Positions 16,838 to 26,498 of a stretch of 64,000 bases of DNA are shown here, piece by piece. Under the pieces are notes generated by a model. That model did no database searches. It was not told the DNA's origin and saw nothing but the letters and a program-made list of their open reading frames with translations. Positions within the stretch are counted from its first letter, which is position 1. Each line of letters begins with the position of its first letter. The stretch spans positions 496,001 through 560,000 of the forward strand of contig NZ_CP037968.1 of the NCBI RefSeq assembly GCF_019633745.1. The letters run 5' to 3'. A program made the position numbers and the translations under genes. The DNA is from Methanofollis formosanus (lineage in GTDB: Archaea; Halobacteriota; Methanomicrobia; Methanomicrobiales; Methanofollaceae).

Positions 16838-17350
16838 CGACTCTGTAGAATTTTGCATGAATCCCTGGCTCAAGCATACGGGATGAAAATTTCTCGTCGT
16901 TTGATCGCTCTCTCTATTCAAGACAGGAGAATCTGGGGGGATCGTGTTCCATCGCCGCCCCCACCTATCTTCGTCGTGGGGGTCCGAGGTTTCCCCCGGC
17001 GCGAGATTGCGGGAAAGATTTGACGATTCGGGGCGGCCGATCCATCAGAGGAATTTTCTATCCTCTGCGTATAGGCTTCAAAGGGATATGGCGAGTTCAA
17101 ACTCTCATGAAAACCTGAAGAGAGGATCGTCAGGATCATTTTCATGGTAATTTTGCATGAACCTTCGTTTCAAGCATACGCGATGAAAATTACTCCAAGC
17201 AGCGTTTCAGGGGGTGTGGGGATCCCTACCTCGCGACAGGGCATCTTGAAGATCTGGTTTCATCGCCGCCCCCGGGCTATCTTCATCCGTGAGGGGTTCT
17301 GGGGGCAACGCCTCCCGCTAAGATACCCGTCAAGATGATTTCATCAACGT
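16838..17350 (-). repeat. Composite repeat locus 6, minus orientation
   Basis: A minus-orientation terminal hairpin (16840-16895) is followed by the reversed lead-in (TCGCTCTCTCTATTCAAGACAGG), a GC part (16950-17010), the reversed ATGAAAATGATCC module (17025-17147) and a second minus-orientation hairpin (17147-17192), then another GC part (17260-17325). The second hairpin directly abuts the module, so two elements appear to be joined or one carries an internal end. Confidence 0.7.
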
Positions 17351-17479
17351 CGACATTCCAGAGATTGTCACCGCCAATCACGTTCACACGCGGAAAGAGT
17401 GAGGGCTTTTAAAAAGCCCCTTAAGGAGAACTGACGCCATCCTGACTCATCACGGTGACAAAAGCCTGTAGGGAATCCA

Positions 17480-17770
17480 CAATAACAAAGAGCATATCCC
17501 AAAACTCCTCCGGGGTGGCCCTCTCCTCGAACCGAAGCGCTTCCTTCCAGAAAATTGGCGGGGGATCGCATCCGGTCTTCACGATCATCGCTCTGCCTTC
17601 CCGCTCCAATCGCAATCCCGGGGGTCCGGGGTGCTAGCCCCCGGCGCGATGGTGTGGGAAGGCATGAATGCAGGGGTGCTCAACGAAAAGGGGAGGATAT
17701 TTTCTCCACATCCACCGTTATCTTCTGAGAGGTGGAGGACTGAAGAGTTTTGGGATGACCTCACAGAAAA
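17480..17770. repeat. Repeat fragments around two FWDDL-type blocks
   Basis: A block ATATCCCAAAACTCCTCCGG (17494-17513, minus orientation), a GC hairpin part with GAAGGCATG (about 17585-17665) and a block GAGTTTTGGGATGACCTC (17745-17762, plus orientation) lie together. Between them the DNA looks coding-like on the minus strand (17421-17615) but carries no recognisable protein. Confidence 0.5.
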
Positions 17771-17823
17771 ATACCAGATCAATATTCGCGCTCTGGAAAA
17801 ACCAAAATCAAAACTCTAGAATC

Positions 17824-17852
17824 CAAAAAAACCTGAAAAAAATTCAAAAAAT
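17824..17852 (-). terminator. Poly-U terminator of tRNA-Gly
   Basis: Three A runs on the plus strand correspond to T tracts downstream of the tRNA on its own strand, starting about 30 bases after the mature 3' end. Confidence 0.5.
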
Positions 17853-17881
17853 AAGTTCACCGATCAAGGATGAATAAGAAG

Positions 17882-17953
17882 TGCGCCGACCGGGACTCGA
17901 ACCCGGGTTTAGGCGTTGGCAACGCCTAGTGATGACCACTACACTATCGGCGC
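17882..17953 (-). tRNA. tRNA-Gly (anticodon GCC)
   Basis: The reverse strand folds as a complete tRNA: acceptor GCGCCGA pairs with TCGGCGC plus discriminator A, the anticodon arm is AGGCG-TTGCCAA-CGCCT with anticodon GCC, and the T arm has GGTTCGAGTCC. The CCA end is not encoded, and there is no intron. It reads the glycine codons GGC/GGU. Confidence 0.97.
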
Positions 17954-18358
17954 TCTGCTGGTGTTGTATCACCGCAGTGCTCTACAATATTTGCTATACT
18001 CACATATAAGGGTTTTCCAGGTCGAGGGGGCCCGAGGGGGGCGTCGACCCCTGAGGTCCACTCATGGGTGGCCGCCACTGCCATCCTGTCGATCTCCCAA
18101 ATGACGGATATTCGCCGCGGGCATGGAGTGCAGAGCGCCGGATCGTCGCGACAATTGGAGATATTTTCAGCAAATGCGGGCGGAGATCATTTTTTCTTCA
18201 TCGCCGATCCGGTGACTCCTCCCCGACTCACACCCCGCCGCAGACCGAAGAGAGGAGGTCAGGGGCGCCCGGCACCGCGCAGAGCGAGAGCGTCGGCGAT
18301 GATCACGGTGGCAAAGAGGCGCGCCACCCCACCTGCGACAAAAAAAGGTGTGACCATC
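17954..18358. other. Intergenic stretch between tRNA-Gly and the next gene
   Basis: Beyond the tRNA promoter and a T tract on the minus strand at about 18338-18345 (a possible terminator of the membrane-protein gene), I see no gene or repeat copy. Confidence 0.4.
17985..18010 (-). promoter_or_regulatory. Candidate promoter of tRNA-Gly
   Basis: On the tRNA strand two A/T-rich elements, TTATATGTG (about 18002-18010) and TAGCAAATATTG (about 17985-17996), lie 30-55 bases before the tRNA; the nearer one fits a TATA box with a short leader. Confidence 0.4.
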
Positions 18359-19333
18359 TCAGGCCTCAGGCACCTCGGAACCCTCCGGGGCCGCGAGGAG
18401 ATCATGTTCCGGGCTGAACTCTCTGAGGACGAGGAGGGCATAGTACCGGAAGAACGTCACGAACGGCACCTGCACCAGAAGGAGAAGGGGGATTGCGATG
18501 AGCATGCCGATGACCAGGAGGAGGATGAAGAGCGCGAGGGCCGCGTCCCCCACGAGAGCCATCGCAAGGAGCGCGATGCCGCCAAGGGGGATGCCGACGA
18601 TGAGCAGGACCAGGAGCACCAGGATGAACATCGCGATCCCGACGACGATGCCGAGGACGAACCTGGTGATCAGATACACCGCCGCGTTTTTCAGGTCGGC
18701 GACGAGGAAACCCCAGACTTTTTTCCACCCTGCGATGACCCCGCAGTCCTCGGCGACCATCACCGGAACGACGAAGTCGGTCGTGAAGAGAAAGACCACG
18801 CCGAAGAGGATGGCGAGGAGGAGGATAGCCGGGATGAGAACGATCAACCCGACAAGGATGGACGCATTCCCAACCGTCGCGGCCGGCACGATGAAGAGCA
18901 TAACGAGGAGAACCATGGCCGCGATGAGGAGAAGAATGAGCAGGAGCTGGAAAAGAAAGAGGCGCAGACCTTTCCCGGTTCGCATCCCGAAGGTACGGGA
19001 GAGCGAGATCTCTCCCGAACTGAGGCAATCGACAAAGACGAACTGGAAGACCGACCCGAGATAGAGAAAGAGGAGACTCAGGAGAAGGACGGCCCCGACG
19101 ATCAGGAGAATGGTCGGGTCTGAAAGCCCGAGATCGGCCGGAACCGCGGCCTGATCGAATTGGTCGGCACCTCCAAAGTTGTAGGAGAATGGGTTGAAAC
19201 CACCGGCCCCCCCGATGAAGAGGGCGATGACGGCGAGCCTCAGCCAGACTCCCGCGTTGAACGGCCAGAGCAGGGACTTTGTCCGCGAAATGGCCGCGTC
19301 GATGGCGCTGAAAGCATACAGGTCATTACTCAT
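18359..19333 (-). CDS. Multi-span membrane protein of unknown function
   Basis: This 324-residue hydrophobic protein has about six to eight membrane segments and a soluble charged C-terminus ending SPEHDLLAAPEGSEVPEA. The N-terminus, MSNDLYAFSAIDAAISRTKSLLWPF, looks like an amphipathic lead before the first membrane helix and recalls DUF7544/DUF4013-like archaeal membrane proteins; I am not sure which. The ATG at 19333 is chosen over the one at 19339 because the TATA element TATATAT at 19357-19363 predicts an RNA start at about 19334, that is, a leaderless message. It is transcribed away from the tetrapyrrole operon. Confidence 0.8.
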   Translation of the reverse strand: MSNDLYAFSAIDAAISRTKSLLWPFNAGVWLRLAVIALFIGGAGGFNPFSYNFGGADQFDQAAVPADLGLSDPTILLIVGAVLLLSLLFLYLGSVFQFVFVDCLSSGEISLSRTFGMRTGKGLRLFLFQLLLILLLIAAMVLLVMLFIVPAATVGNASILVGLIVLIPAILLLAILFGVVFLFTTDFVVPVMVAEDCGVIAGWKKVWGFLVADLKNAAVYLITRFVLGIVVGIAMFILVLLVLLIVGIPLGGIALLAMALVGDAALALFILLLVIGMLIAIPLLLLVQVPFVTFFRYYALLVLREFSPEHDLLAAPEGSEVPEA

Positions 19334-19356
19334 GCCCATGGGTGGGGAGACGGACG

Positions 19357-19363
19357 ATATATA
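19357..19363 (-). promoter_or_regulatory. TATA box of the membrane-protein gene
   Basis: TATATAT centred 26-27 bases before the ATG at 19333, which suggests a leaderless transcript. Confidence 0.55.
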
Positions 19364-19400
19364 GCAGGCGGCCCTCCGGTGCTACGATCGAGAGTGCCGG

Positions 19401-19415
19401 ATAATACATAATCTT
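19401..19415 (+). promoter_or_regulatory. Candidate promoter of the tetrapyrrole operon
   Basis: The sequence ATAATACATAATCTT lies 30-45 bases before the sirC start; it is the only A/T-rich element in the interval. Confidence 0.4.
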
Positions 19416-19444
19416 AATCTGCGGCCGCCTCCAACTGATCAGTG

Positions 19445-20065
19445 ATGGTCCCCCTCATCATCGACCTCGCCGGCCGGCATGTCGTCATCTTCGGGGGCGG
19501 AGCGGTGGGCCTGCGGAAAGCGACCTATTTCTGCCGTGAAGCAGAGGTCACCGTCGTCAGCAGATCGTTTCTCCCGGAGTTCTCAGGACTCGACGTCAGA
19601 TGCCTGGAGGCCGACCTCTCCGATATGGACGACGACGCCCTTGCCGTCCTGCTCGACGGTGCGTTCCTCGTCGTTGCCGCCACCTCAGACGAGGAGACGA
19701 ACAACCACATCGGACGGACGGCGCGGGAGGCCGGCGCCCTCTTCAACAATGCCAGGGGAGACGGAGGGGACACGCTCATCCCCTCGGTGGTCAGGGGCGA
19801 AGAATACCTCATCGCCGTCAGCACCGGCGGCGCGAGCCCGGCCGTCCCCAGGTTCCTGCGCGAGCACCTCGAAGCGGCATACCCCTATCTCGACGCGATG
19901 ATCAGGGTCGAGGCCAGGCTGCGGGACGCCCTCAAGCAGACCGTCCCCGACCAGGCAAAACGTGCGGCGGTGCTCAGGGCGGTCCTCCACGATCCCGACG
20001 CCTGGACATGGCTTGCCGACGGCGAGGACCGGGCATATGAACGAATACAGGAGCGGTACATGTGA
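19445..20065 (+). CDS. sirC: Precorrin-2 dehydrogenase / siroheme branch enzyme
   Basis: This 206-residue NAD-dependent enzyme oxidises precorrin-2 to sirohydrochlorin, the step after CobA and before metal insertion. An N-terminal Rossmann site IFGGGAVGLRKATYF (about residues 14-28) and the SirC/Met8 segments AATSDEETNNHIG and STGGASPAVPRFLREHLE are present; the latter contains the Ser-Pro region used in Met8-type enzymes. The length matches stand-alone archaeal SirC. The start is the ATG at 19445; the GTG three bases before it is possible. It leads a six-gene run that supplies uroporphyrinogen III and precorrin-2, and its stop overlaps the hemA start. Confidence 0.9.
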   Translation: MVPLIIDLAGRHVVIFGGGAVGLRKATYFCREAEVTVVSRSFLPEFSGLDVRCLEADLSDMDDDALAVLLDGAFLVVAATSDEETNNHIGRTAREAGALFNNARGDGGDTLIPSVVRGEEYLIAVSTGGASPAVPRFLREHLEAAYPYLDAMIRVEARLRDALKQTVPDQAKRAAVLRAVLHDPDAWTWLADGEDRAYERIQERYM

Positions 20066-21336
20066 CGCGATTTCTCCATACCGACCTGGCCATGGCCGGG
20101 CTCAACCACCATACCGCGGCCCTCGGCGACCTGGAGACCTTCCGGTTCCCCGACGAGGAGACCTTCCTCGCCGCGGCCCGCGAGCGGTTCAAGGGCGCCC
20201 TCCTCCTCCAGACTTGCAACCGGATCGAGGTGCTGGTCCATGGCGACGCACAGGGCCTCACCGCCTTCCTCCACGAACAGGGGAGAGAAGCGTTCGATAT
20301 TCTCGAGGGCGTCGAGGTGCTCAGTCACCTCCTCGAGGTGGCCGCCGGGATCGACTCGATGATCATCGGCGAAGACCAGATCCTCGGACAGTTGAAACGA
20401 GCGCTGGCACTCGCACAGGAGAGCGGCGCCTGCGACCCGATCATCGACCTCTGCATCAAGAAGGCGGTGCATGTGGGGGTCGAAGTGCGCAGGAGGACCG
20501 AGATCAACCGCGGGGCGGTCTCGATCGGTTCGGCGGCCGTCGCCCTGGCAGAAGATCTCCTCGGCAGCCTGGACGGACGCCACATCCTGGTTCTCGGCAG
20601 CGGCGAGATGGGGATGCTCGTGGCCAAGGCCCTCGCCGCCAGGGACCTGACCGCGATCTACGTAGCCAACCGGACCTACGAACGCGCCCTCGTCCTCGCC
20701 GAGAAGATCGGGGGGAAAGCGGTAAATTTCAGCGAACTCACCAGATATATCACCCTCTCCGACGTCGTCATCACCTGTACCTCGGCCCCGCACCCGGTCC
20801 TCACCAGGGAGATCCTGGCCCGAGCGATGAGAGACCGGTGCTGGCCCACCGAAGGCCACCCGCGTCCCCTCGTCGTCGTCGACATCGCCCAGCCGCGGGA
20901 CGTCGAGGAGGGTGCCGCGGAGGTCGACGGCGTCAGCCTCTATACCATCGACAACCTCAGGGACGTCAACGAGCATACCATCGAGACGAGGCGGACGGAG
21001 GCCGCCAGGGCGGAGGCGTTCATCGAGGAGGAACTCGACCGCTTCCTCTCGCAGATCAACGGCGCCTCCGCGGACGAGGTGCTCCGCGGCCTGTACACCT
21101 GGGCCGAGGCCGTCAGGACCAGAGAACGCGACCGGGCCCTGGCGCGGCTGCAGGGATACGGCCCGGAGACCGAGGCCGTCATCGACGACCTCTCGAGAGT
21201 ATTGACCAAAAAACTCCTCATCGACGCAACCTTCTCGATCCGGTCGTGTGCGGAGCAAGGACGGATCGAAGACGCGGAGCAGCTGGTGAGAGCGATCACA
21301 CGAGGTGACCGATTATGTTCCCGGAGAGACGACTGA
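20062..21336 (+). CDS. hemA: Glutamyl-tRNA reductase
   Basis: This 424-residue NADPH enzyme reduces glutamyl-tRNA to glutamate-1-semialdehyde, the first committed step of C5-pathway tetrapyrrole synthesis. The catalytic cysteine is Cys52 in LLLQTCNRIEV. EVAAGIDSMIIGEDQILGQ is the family signature, and a Rossmann site ILVLGSGEMGML is seen in the middle. The C-terminal helical dimerisation domain is present. The GTG start at 20062 overlaps the sirC stop by four bases (ATGTGA). It has the length of archaeal and bacterial HemA. Confidence 0.96.
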   Translation: MTRFLHTDLAMAGLNHHTAALGDLETFRFPDEETFLAAARERFKGALLLQTCNRIEVLVHGDAQGLTAFLHEQGREAFDILEGVEVLSHLLEVAAGIDSMIIGEDQILGQLKRALALAQESGACDPIIDLCIKKAVHVGVEVRRRTEINRGAVSIGSAAVALAEDLLGSLDGRHILVLGSGEMGMLVAKALAARDLTAIYVANRTYERALVLAEKIGGKAVNFSELTRYITLSDVVITCTSAPHPVLTREILARAMRDRCWPTEGHPRPLVVVDIAQPRDVEEGAAEVDGVSLYTIDNLRDVNEHTIETRRTEAARAEAFIEEELDRFLSQINGASADEVLRGLYTWAEAVRTRERDRALARLQGYGPETEAVIDDLSRVLTKKLLIDATFSIRSCAEQGRIEDAEQLVRAITRGDRLCSRRDD

Positions 21337-22301
21337 GACGACTGAGAAAGAGAAACCTCCAGCCCCTGTTCAGGGAGACGAGGCTGACGGCAGAAGACCT
21401 GATCATGCCGGTCTTCTTCGACGAGACGATTGAAGAGGCCGTGCCCATCGCATCGATGCCTGGCCAGTGGCGCTACCCCATCAACGCCGCCGCCGCCGTG
21501 GCGCGGCGCTTGGAGAAGGCCGGGGTGCGGGCGGTCATCCTCTTCGGCATCCCGGCCTCGAAAGACGCCGGGGCGCACTCGGCCTATGCCGAGAACGGCG
21601 TGGTCCAGCAGGCCGTGGCGGCGGTCAAGGCCGTATGCCCGAAAATGGTGGTGATCACCGACGTCTGCGCCTGCGAGTACACCGACCACGGCCACTGCGG
21701 GATCGTCGGCGAGACCTGCAGCGGCGAGATCGACCTCCTCAACGACCCGTCCCTTGCCCTGATGCAGAAGATCGCCGTGAGCCAGGCCCAGGCGGGCGCC
21801 GACATGGTCGCCCCCTCCTGCATGCTCGACGGCCAGGTGGCCGCGATCAGGGAGGCCCTCGACGCCGCGGGGTATGCCGAGGTTCCCATCATGTCGTACT
21901 CCACCAAGTTTGCGAGCGCCTTCTACGGCCCCTTCAGGGACGCCGCCGACTCGGGCTACTCCTTCGGCGACCGGACCACCTACCAGATGGACCCGGCGAA
22001 CGCCAGGGAGGCCTACGCCGAGTCGGAGATGGACGCCGCAGAAGGGGCCGACATCCTGATGGTCAAGCCCGCCGGGATGTACCTCGACATCCTCGCCGCG
22101 GTGCGCGAGATCGGTCTCCCGGTCGCCGCCTATCAGGTCTCCGGCGAGTACGCGATGCTCAAGGCCGCGGCCGCACAGGGCTGGATCGACGAGAAGGCCT
22201 GCACCCTCGAGAGCCTCACCTGCATCAAGCGGGCGGGCGCCGACCTGATTATTACCTATTATGCAGAAGACGCAGCGAGGTGGCTGAGTGAAGAGCAGTG
22301 A
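21315..22301 (+). CDS. hemB: Porphobilinogen synthase (5-aminolevulinate dehydratase)
   Basis: This 328-residue enzyme joins two 5-aminolevulinates to porphobilinogen. The Schiff-base lysines are in [14 protein letters not shown] and in [10 protein letters not shown]. The zinc-site cysteines are present in [14 protein letters not shown], so this is the zinc-dependent type. It starts within the end of hemA and its end overlaps hemL by 14 bases. Confidence 0.96.
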   Translation: MFPERRLRRLRKRNLQPLFRETRLTAEDLIMPVFFDETIEEAVPIASMPGQWRYPINAAAAVARRLEKAGVRAVILFGIPASKDAGAHSAYAENGVVQQAVAAVKAVCPKMVVITDVCACEYTDHGHCGIVGETCSGEIDLLNDPSLALMQKIAVSQAQAGADMVAPSCMLDGQVAAIREALDAAGYAEVPIMSYSTKFASAFYGPFRDAADSGYSFGDRTTYQMDPANAREAYAESEMDAAEGADILMVKPAGMYLDILAAVREIGLPVAAYQVSGEYAMLKAAAAQGWIDEKACTLESLTCIKRAGADLIITYYAEDAARWLSEEQ

Positions 22302-23538
22302 ACTCTTTGAAGAAGCAAAAACGATGATGCCCGGCGGGGTCTCGAGCCCGGTCAGGGCGATCCGGCCCTACCCCTTCTACACTGCAGGAGGACACGGGCC
22401 GTTCATCAAGACGGTGGACGGATGCGAACTCATCGACTGCTGTCTGGGCTACGGGCCCCTCATCCTGGGCCATGCCCATGAGACGGTCCGCCGTGCGATC
22501 GAGGAGCAGGTGACCGAAGGGTGGCTGTACGGCACCCCCTGCCCGCAGGAACTCGACCTTGCCAGGCGGGTCATCGATGACCACCCGTCCATCGATATGG
22601 TCCGCTTTGTCTCGAGCGGGTCGGAAGCGACGATGGCGGCGATCAGGCTCGCCCGCGCCGCCACCGGCAGACAGGACGTCATCAAGATCGAGGGCGGGTT
22701 CCATGGCGCCCACGACGCCGTTCTGGTGAAGGCGGGTTCAGGGGCGACGACGATGGGCGTCCCGGACTCTGCAGGCATCGTCGCCGACCTGGTGAAACAT
22801 ACCAGGCAGGTGGCGTACAACGACCTCGAAGCCCTGGAGAGCGTCCTCTCCTCCTCGGAGGATATCGCGGCGCTCATCATCGAACCGGTGATGGGCAATG
22901 TCGGCCCGGTCCTGCCTGAGGAAGGGTATCTCCAGGAGGTGCGCAGACTCACCGAAGAACACGACGTCCTCCTCATCTTCGACGAGGTGATCACCGGGTA
23001 CCGCCTCGGGATCGGCGGGGCGCAGAAATATTTCGGGGTCACCCCTGACCTCACCACCCTGGGCAAGATCATCGGCGGCGGCCTCCCGGTCGGCGCCTTC
23101 GGCGGACGAAAGGATCTGATGGAACAGGTCGCCCCGCAGGGCCCGGTCTACCAGGCCGGCACCTTCAGCGGCAACCCGCTCACCATGGCGGCCGGCGCCG
23201 CCGCCCTCACATGGCTCCACGACCACCCCGAGACCTACCGGACCCTCGACGAGGGGACGCGGGCGATCGGGGACACTTGCGAGGACGCCCATGCCGGCGG
23301 GTCCTTCGTCAGGATCGGGTCGATCTTCAAGTACTTCTTCAGACCCGAAGCACCGAGGAACTACGCCGAGGCAAAGGAGAGCGACACCGCACGGTTCGCT
23401 ACCTTCTGGGAGAAGATGCTCGCACACGGCGTCTTCCTCCCGCCCTCCCAGTTCGAGACCGAGTTCATCTCGGCCGCGCACACCGACGAGATCATCGAAC
23501 ACATCGCAGACCACTACAGCACATGTCTCTCAGAATAG
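22288..23538 (+). CDS. hemL: Glutamate-1-semialdehyde 2,1-aminomutase
   Basis: This 416-residue PLP enzyme isomerises glutamate-1-semialdehyde to 5-aminolevulinate, the step between HemA and HemB. The PLP lysine lies in [18 protein letters not shown], and the PLP aspartate is in [12 protein letters not shown]. The N-terminal [18 protein letters not shown] is typical of the family. The start is GTG, and the gene is overlapped on both sides by neighbours in the operon. Confidence 0.96.
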   Translation: MKSSELFEEAKTMMPGGVSSPVRAIRPYPFYTAGGHGPFIKTVDGCELIDCCLGYGPLILGHAHETVRRAIEEQVTEGWLYGTPCPQELDLARRVIDDHPSIDMVRFVSSGSEATMAAIRLARAATGRQDVIKIEGGFHGAHDAVLVKAGSGATTMGVPDSAGIVADLVKHTRQVAYNDLEALESVLSSSEDIAALIIEPVMGNVGPVLPEEGYLQEVRRLTEEHDVLLIFDEVITGYRLGIGGAQKYFGVTPDLTTLGKIIGGGLPVGAFGGRKDLMEQVAPQGPVYQAGTFSGNPLTMAAGAAALTWLHDHPETYRTLDEGTRAIGDTCEDAHAGGSFVRIGSIFKYFFRPEAPRNYAEAKESDTARFATFWEKMLAHGVFLPPSQFETEFISAAHTDEIIEHIADHYSTCLSE

Positions 23539-24407
23539 GCACACGGGGCAGCAAACTCGCCCTCGTCCAGACCGAACGGGCCTGCAAGGCACTGAACGAT
23601 CTGGGCATCGAGGTCGAGACCGCTGTCATCAGGACGAAAGGCGACGCGGAAACCGGAGTACCGCTCCACGAGGTCGGGGGGCAGGGCATCTTTGTCAGGG
23701 CCCTCGACGAGGCGATCATCGACGGGACCATCGACGCCGCCGTCCACTCGATGAAGGACATCCCGGCCCAGCGGCCGCGCGGCGTCGTCACCGGCGCGGT
23801 GCTCACCCGCGACGCTCCCGAAGACTTCCTGGCCCACGAGATGCGGATCAACAAAGTCCAGGTGATCGGGACCGCCTCGACACGGCGGCGGGCGCAACTT
23901 CTCAGGCACGACCCCGAGATCGAGGTGAAACAGCTCCGCGGCAACGTGGAGACGCGCCTGCGCAAGATGCAGGAGGGGGAGTACGACGCCATCGTCCTTG
24001 CCAGGGCCGGACTGGACCGTCTCGGCTACAAGGTAAAGGGCGAACGCCTCCCGGTTTCAAAGTTCGTCCCCTCGCCCAACCAGGGCGCGATCGCTGTCGT
24101 CTGCAGGAACGACCCCGAGATCATCGAGCAGATCAGCGCCCTCAACGACCCCCGGACCCGAATGGACGTCGGGATCGAGCGGATCGTGATGCAGGAGGTC
24201 GGCGGCGGGTGCTTCACGCCGCAGGGCATCTACTGCAGGGACGGCCATCTCATCGCCGAAGTGCTCTCCCTCGACGGGCAGAGGGAGGTCAGGATCGAGG
24301 AGGACATCTCGACTCCCGAAGAGGCGGAAGAGTACGGGCGGCACCTGAAGCGGGAGGCGAGCGACCTCATCAGAGAGGCGTACAAACAACTGGGGCTGGT
24401 CCTGTGA
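23523..24407 (+). CDS. hemC: Hydroxymethylbilane synthase (porphobilinogen deaminase)
   Basis: This 294-residue enzyme polymerises four porphobilinogens into hydroxymethylbilane. The N-terminal signature [15 protein letters not shown], the segment [11 protein letters not shown] with the catalytic Asp, [12 protein letters not shown] and the dipyrromethane-cofactor cysteine in [11 protein letters not shown] are all visible. The ATG at 23523 is inside the end of hemL; a much longer open frame upstream of it is a shadow of hemL. The next enzyme, uroporphyrinogen-III synthase (HemD), is not encoded in this window. Confidence 0.96.
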   Translation: MSLRIGTRGSKLALVQTERACKALNDLGIEVETAVIRTKGDAETGVPLHEVGGQGIFVRALDEAIIDGTIDAAVHSMKDIPAQRPRGVVTGAVLTRDAPEDFLAHEMRINKVQVIGTASTRRRAQLLRHDPEIEVKQLRGNVETRLRKMQEGEYDAIVLARAGLDRLGYKVKGERLPVSKFVPSPNQGAIAVVCRNDPEIIEQISALNDPRTRMDVGIERIVMQEVGGGCFTPQGIYCRDGHLIAEVLSLDGQREVRIEEDISTPEEAEEYGRHLKREASDLIREAYKQLGLVL

Positions 24408-25150
24408 GTGGGAAAGTCACGCTGGTAGGGTCAGGCCCCGGCGGCCTCGGTCTTCTCACGACCAGGGGGCGCGAGGCGATCGACGCCGCGGAGGTCGTCC
24501 TCTACGATCAACTCCCCGGCGAAGAGATCCTCAGCACCCTCCCTGAGGGTGCCGAACAGATCGACTGCGGCAAGCACGGCGGGGACCACACCCTTGAGCA
24601 GGACGAGATCGAGGCCCTGATGGTCGAGCGGGCACGGCAGGGCAAACGCGTCGTCAGGCTCAAGGGCGGCGACCCCTTCCTCTTCGGCCGGGGCGGGGAA
24701 GAGATGGAGACCCTGCGGGCGCAGGGGATCGAGGTCGAGGTCGTCCCTGGCATCACCTCCGCGATCGCCGTCCCCGAGGCCGTCGGGATCCCGGTGACTC
24801 ACCGGCGCTTCGCCTCCCAGGTGACGATTCTCACCGGGCACGAGGACCCGACCAAAGGGGAGTCGGCCCTGGACTGGCAACTCCTGGCAAAGAGCAGAGG
24901 GACGATCGTGGTGCTGATGGGAGTGAGGAATCTCCCGAAGATCGCCGCCGCCCTCATCACCAACGGCAAGGACCCGGATACGCCGGTGGCTATCATCGAG
25001 CGGGGGATGCGGCCCGACCAGCAGGTGACGACCGGGCCGCTCGGGGAGATCGCCGACCGCGCCCGTCAGCGCGGGGTGAAGCCCCCGGCGGTCATCGTCA
25101 TCGGCGAGGTCGCCGGGCTGTACGACGGCACAACGGTCTACCGGCCCTGA
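24404..25150 (+). CDS. cobA: Uroporphyrinogen-III C-methyltransferase
   Basis: This 248-residue SAM-dependent enzyme methylates uroporphyrinogen III at C2 and C7 to give precorrin-2, which leads to siroheme, cobamides and coenzyme F430. The SAM-binding loop VGSGPGGLGLLT starts at about residue 8, and the RLKGGDPFLFGRGGEE motif and VPGITSAIA follow, as in SumT enzymes without a fused HemD. The GTG at 24404 overlaps the hemC stop. Its last 13 bases overlap the 3' end of the oppositely transcribed oxidoreductase gene. Confidence 0.94.
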   Translation: MSGKVTLVGSGPGGLGLLTTRGREAIDAAEVVLYDQLPGEEILSTLPEGAEQIDCGKHGGDHTLEQDEIEALMVERARQGKRVVRLKGGDPFLFGRGGEEMETLRAQGIEVEVVPGITSAIAVPEAVGIPVTHRRFASQVTILTGHEDPTKGESALDWQLLAKSRGTIVVLMGVRNLPKIAAALITNGKDPDTPVAIIERGMRPDQQVTTGPLGEIADRARQRGVKPPAVIVIGEVAGLYDGTTVYRP

Positions 25151-26295
25151 AGTTCCAGCCAGATCTCTCTGGCCCGGCTCTCAGGGATCTCGAGGTCGTC
25201 CCAGGTGAGGACCGACCCGGCCTTCACTTTTCTTCTCACTTTTGCGTCGTAGACCAGTCCGATCGGGACATGCTCCGGGATCTCGGCCGTCCTGACCGTG
25301 CTCCCGCGCACCGCAAAACTTCCCATCCCCTGCCGGATCTCCTGGCCGGGTTGGAGATCGGTCTTCGCGATGGTCGCTACCGAGATCGCCGGGGCCGGGC
25401 CGTTATTCAGGAGCGGTTCTCCCCCGTCGGCGATCCGTCTGATGGTCTTTGTGATCTCCAGGTTGCAGAGATGGAAGTTCCTGATCAGGGTGTACACCGG
25501 CCCCTCCCCCATCTTGAAGTTGCTGAGATACCCTTTGAACCGGTCGTCGTGGAGGGCAGCGATGAAAACCCCGGCGGGCGCGCCCGGGGAGAGAATAAAG
25601 TCACTCACCGGTTCCCCGGCAAGGATCGCCGTCTCGGCGAGCACCTCCGCACCGGCCGTCAGATCCTGGGTGCCGGGTCCGAGAAGGCCGGGCCTGATGA
25701 TCCCGGCGCCCAGTCCGTTGGCCACCAGTGCCTGCTCGACCTGAACCTTCGTCCCGTCGGTGAAGGAAGTGACCTTGTCCAGGCTGATCCCCTGCTTCTT
25801 CCCCCAGTAGTCCATCTCCTCGGGCGTAGGATTGTGGTTGAGGTATCCCTTGATGTTCCCATAGACCAGAGGCACGAAACCCATCTGGAGGGCCTCCTCC
25901 CGCAGCGCGGCGATGCATCCGGGCTGATCGCCTTCGGCCTCAGAAAATACTCCTTTCTTCGCGAAATACGATCCCGTGGTCACCTGCGTCTCCGCATCCA
26001 TCGTGACCACCGGGAGGCCGGCGGCCATCACCTCCTCGATCACCTCGGTCGCATGGAGGACGTGGCCCGAGCACTCCACCACCAGGTCGGAACCTTCTAT
26101 GAGGTCTTCGACGGCATTCGTCGGCTTGAAATTTTTTGGCAGGCCTGAAAGGCCGTCAGACGCCCTGCGAGTCAGGACCGGACCCGGGACCATCCCCTCC
26201 TGCCCTCCGAGCGCCATCATAAATCCGCGGGCGATGAAGCCCGTCCCGACGACACCTACCCGTAGCGGGTCGCCAGTCTCTCCCCCCCTGTACAT
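25138..26295 (-). CDS. NAD(P)-binding homoserine-dehydrogenase-like oxidoreductase with SAF domain
   Basis: This 385-residue protein has an N-terminal Rossmann domain (VGVVGTGFIARGFM, about residues 13-26), a middle part of homoserine-dehydrogenase type (SDLVVECSGHV), and a C-terminal SAF-like segment (about 300-375, KAGSVLTWDDLEIPES). SAF domains occur in sugar-acid and sialic-acid enzymes. The substrate is unknown; a sugar- or polyol-related dehydrogenase is my best guess, supported only by the divergent RmlC-like gene. A TATA box at 26319-26329 puts the RNA start within about three bases of the ATG, so the message is probably leaderless. The gene converges on cobA with a 13-base overlap. 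Confidence 0.8.
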   Translation of the reverse strand: MYRGGETGDPLRVGVVGTGFIARGFMMALGGQEGMVPGPVLTRRASDGLSGLPKNFKPTNAVEDLIEGSDLVVECSGHVLHATEVIEEVMAAGLPVVTMDAETQVTTGSYFAKKGVFSEAEGDQPGCIAALREEALQMGFVPLVYGNIKGYLNHNPTPEEMDYWGKKQGISLDKVTSFTDGTKVQVEQALVANGLGAGIIRPGLLGPGTQDLTAGAEVLAETAILAGEPVSDFILSPGAPAGVFIAALHDDRFKGYLSNFKMGEGPVYTLIRNFHLCNLEITKTIRRIADGGEPLLNNGPAPAISVATIAKTDLQPGQEIRQGMGSFAVRGSTVRTAEIPEHVPIGLVYDAKVRRKVKAGSVLTWDDLEIPESRAREIWLELQGR

Positions 26296-26318
26296 TGGGG
26301 AGGGAACTCTGGTTTTTT

Positions 26319-26329
26319 ACATATATACC
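26319..26329 (-). promoter_or_regulatory. TATA box of the SAF-domain oxidoreductase
   Basis: GGTATATATGT on the minus strand, centred about 29 bases before the ATG at 26295. Confidence 0.6.
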
Positions 26330-26429
26330 TTGCGATCATTCCCCCCTGGGAGCGATACGTCACGGTGGTTCGGATGATGAATAAAGTGATGAAATCAGGC
26401 ATTTGTACCAGTGCAGCATTTCAAGGCGA

Positions 26430-26445
26430 GAGATATATATAATGC
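26430..26445 (+). promoter_or_regulatory. TATA box of the RmlC-like gene
   Basis: GAGATATATATAATGC on the plus strand, about 60 bases before the ATG at 26499. A GGGCGC-AC-CCGCGCCC-type GC inverted repeat (about 26465-26480) and the GAAAGGAGTGA ribosome-binding site lie in the leader. Confidence 0.6.
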
Positions 26446-26498
26446 ACAGTATATCGGATCCCCATGGGCGCACCCGCGCCCGAAAGGAGTGACAACCA

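Noticed and set aside
17421-17615. A 64-codon minus-strand frame with EEFWDMLFVIVDS
   Set aside because: Mildly protein-like, but it contains a repeat block, has no ribosome-binding site or family, and was kept only as a finding about the repeat.
18068-19123. A 351-codon plus-strand frame rich in Asp, Glu, Arg and His
   Set aside because: Antisense to the hydrophobic membrane protein gene; its composition is the mirror of the membrane codons.
23211-23522. A longer hemC start within hemL
   Set aside because: The extension is an out-of-frame reading of hemL; the family start [11 protein letters not shown] begins right after the ATG at 23523.
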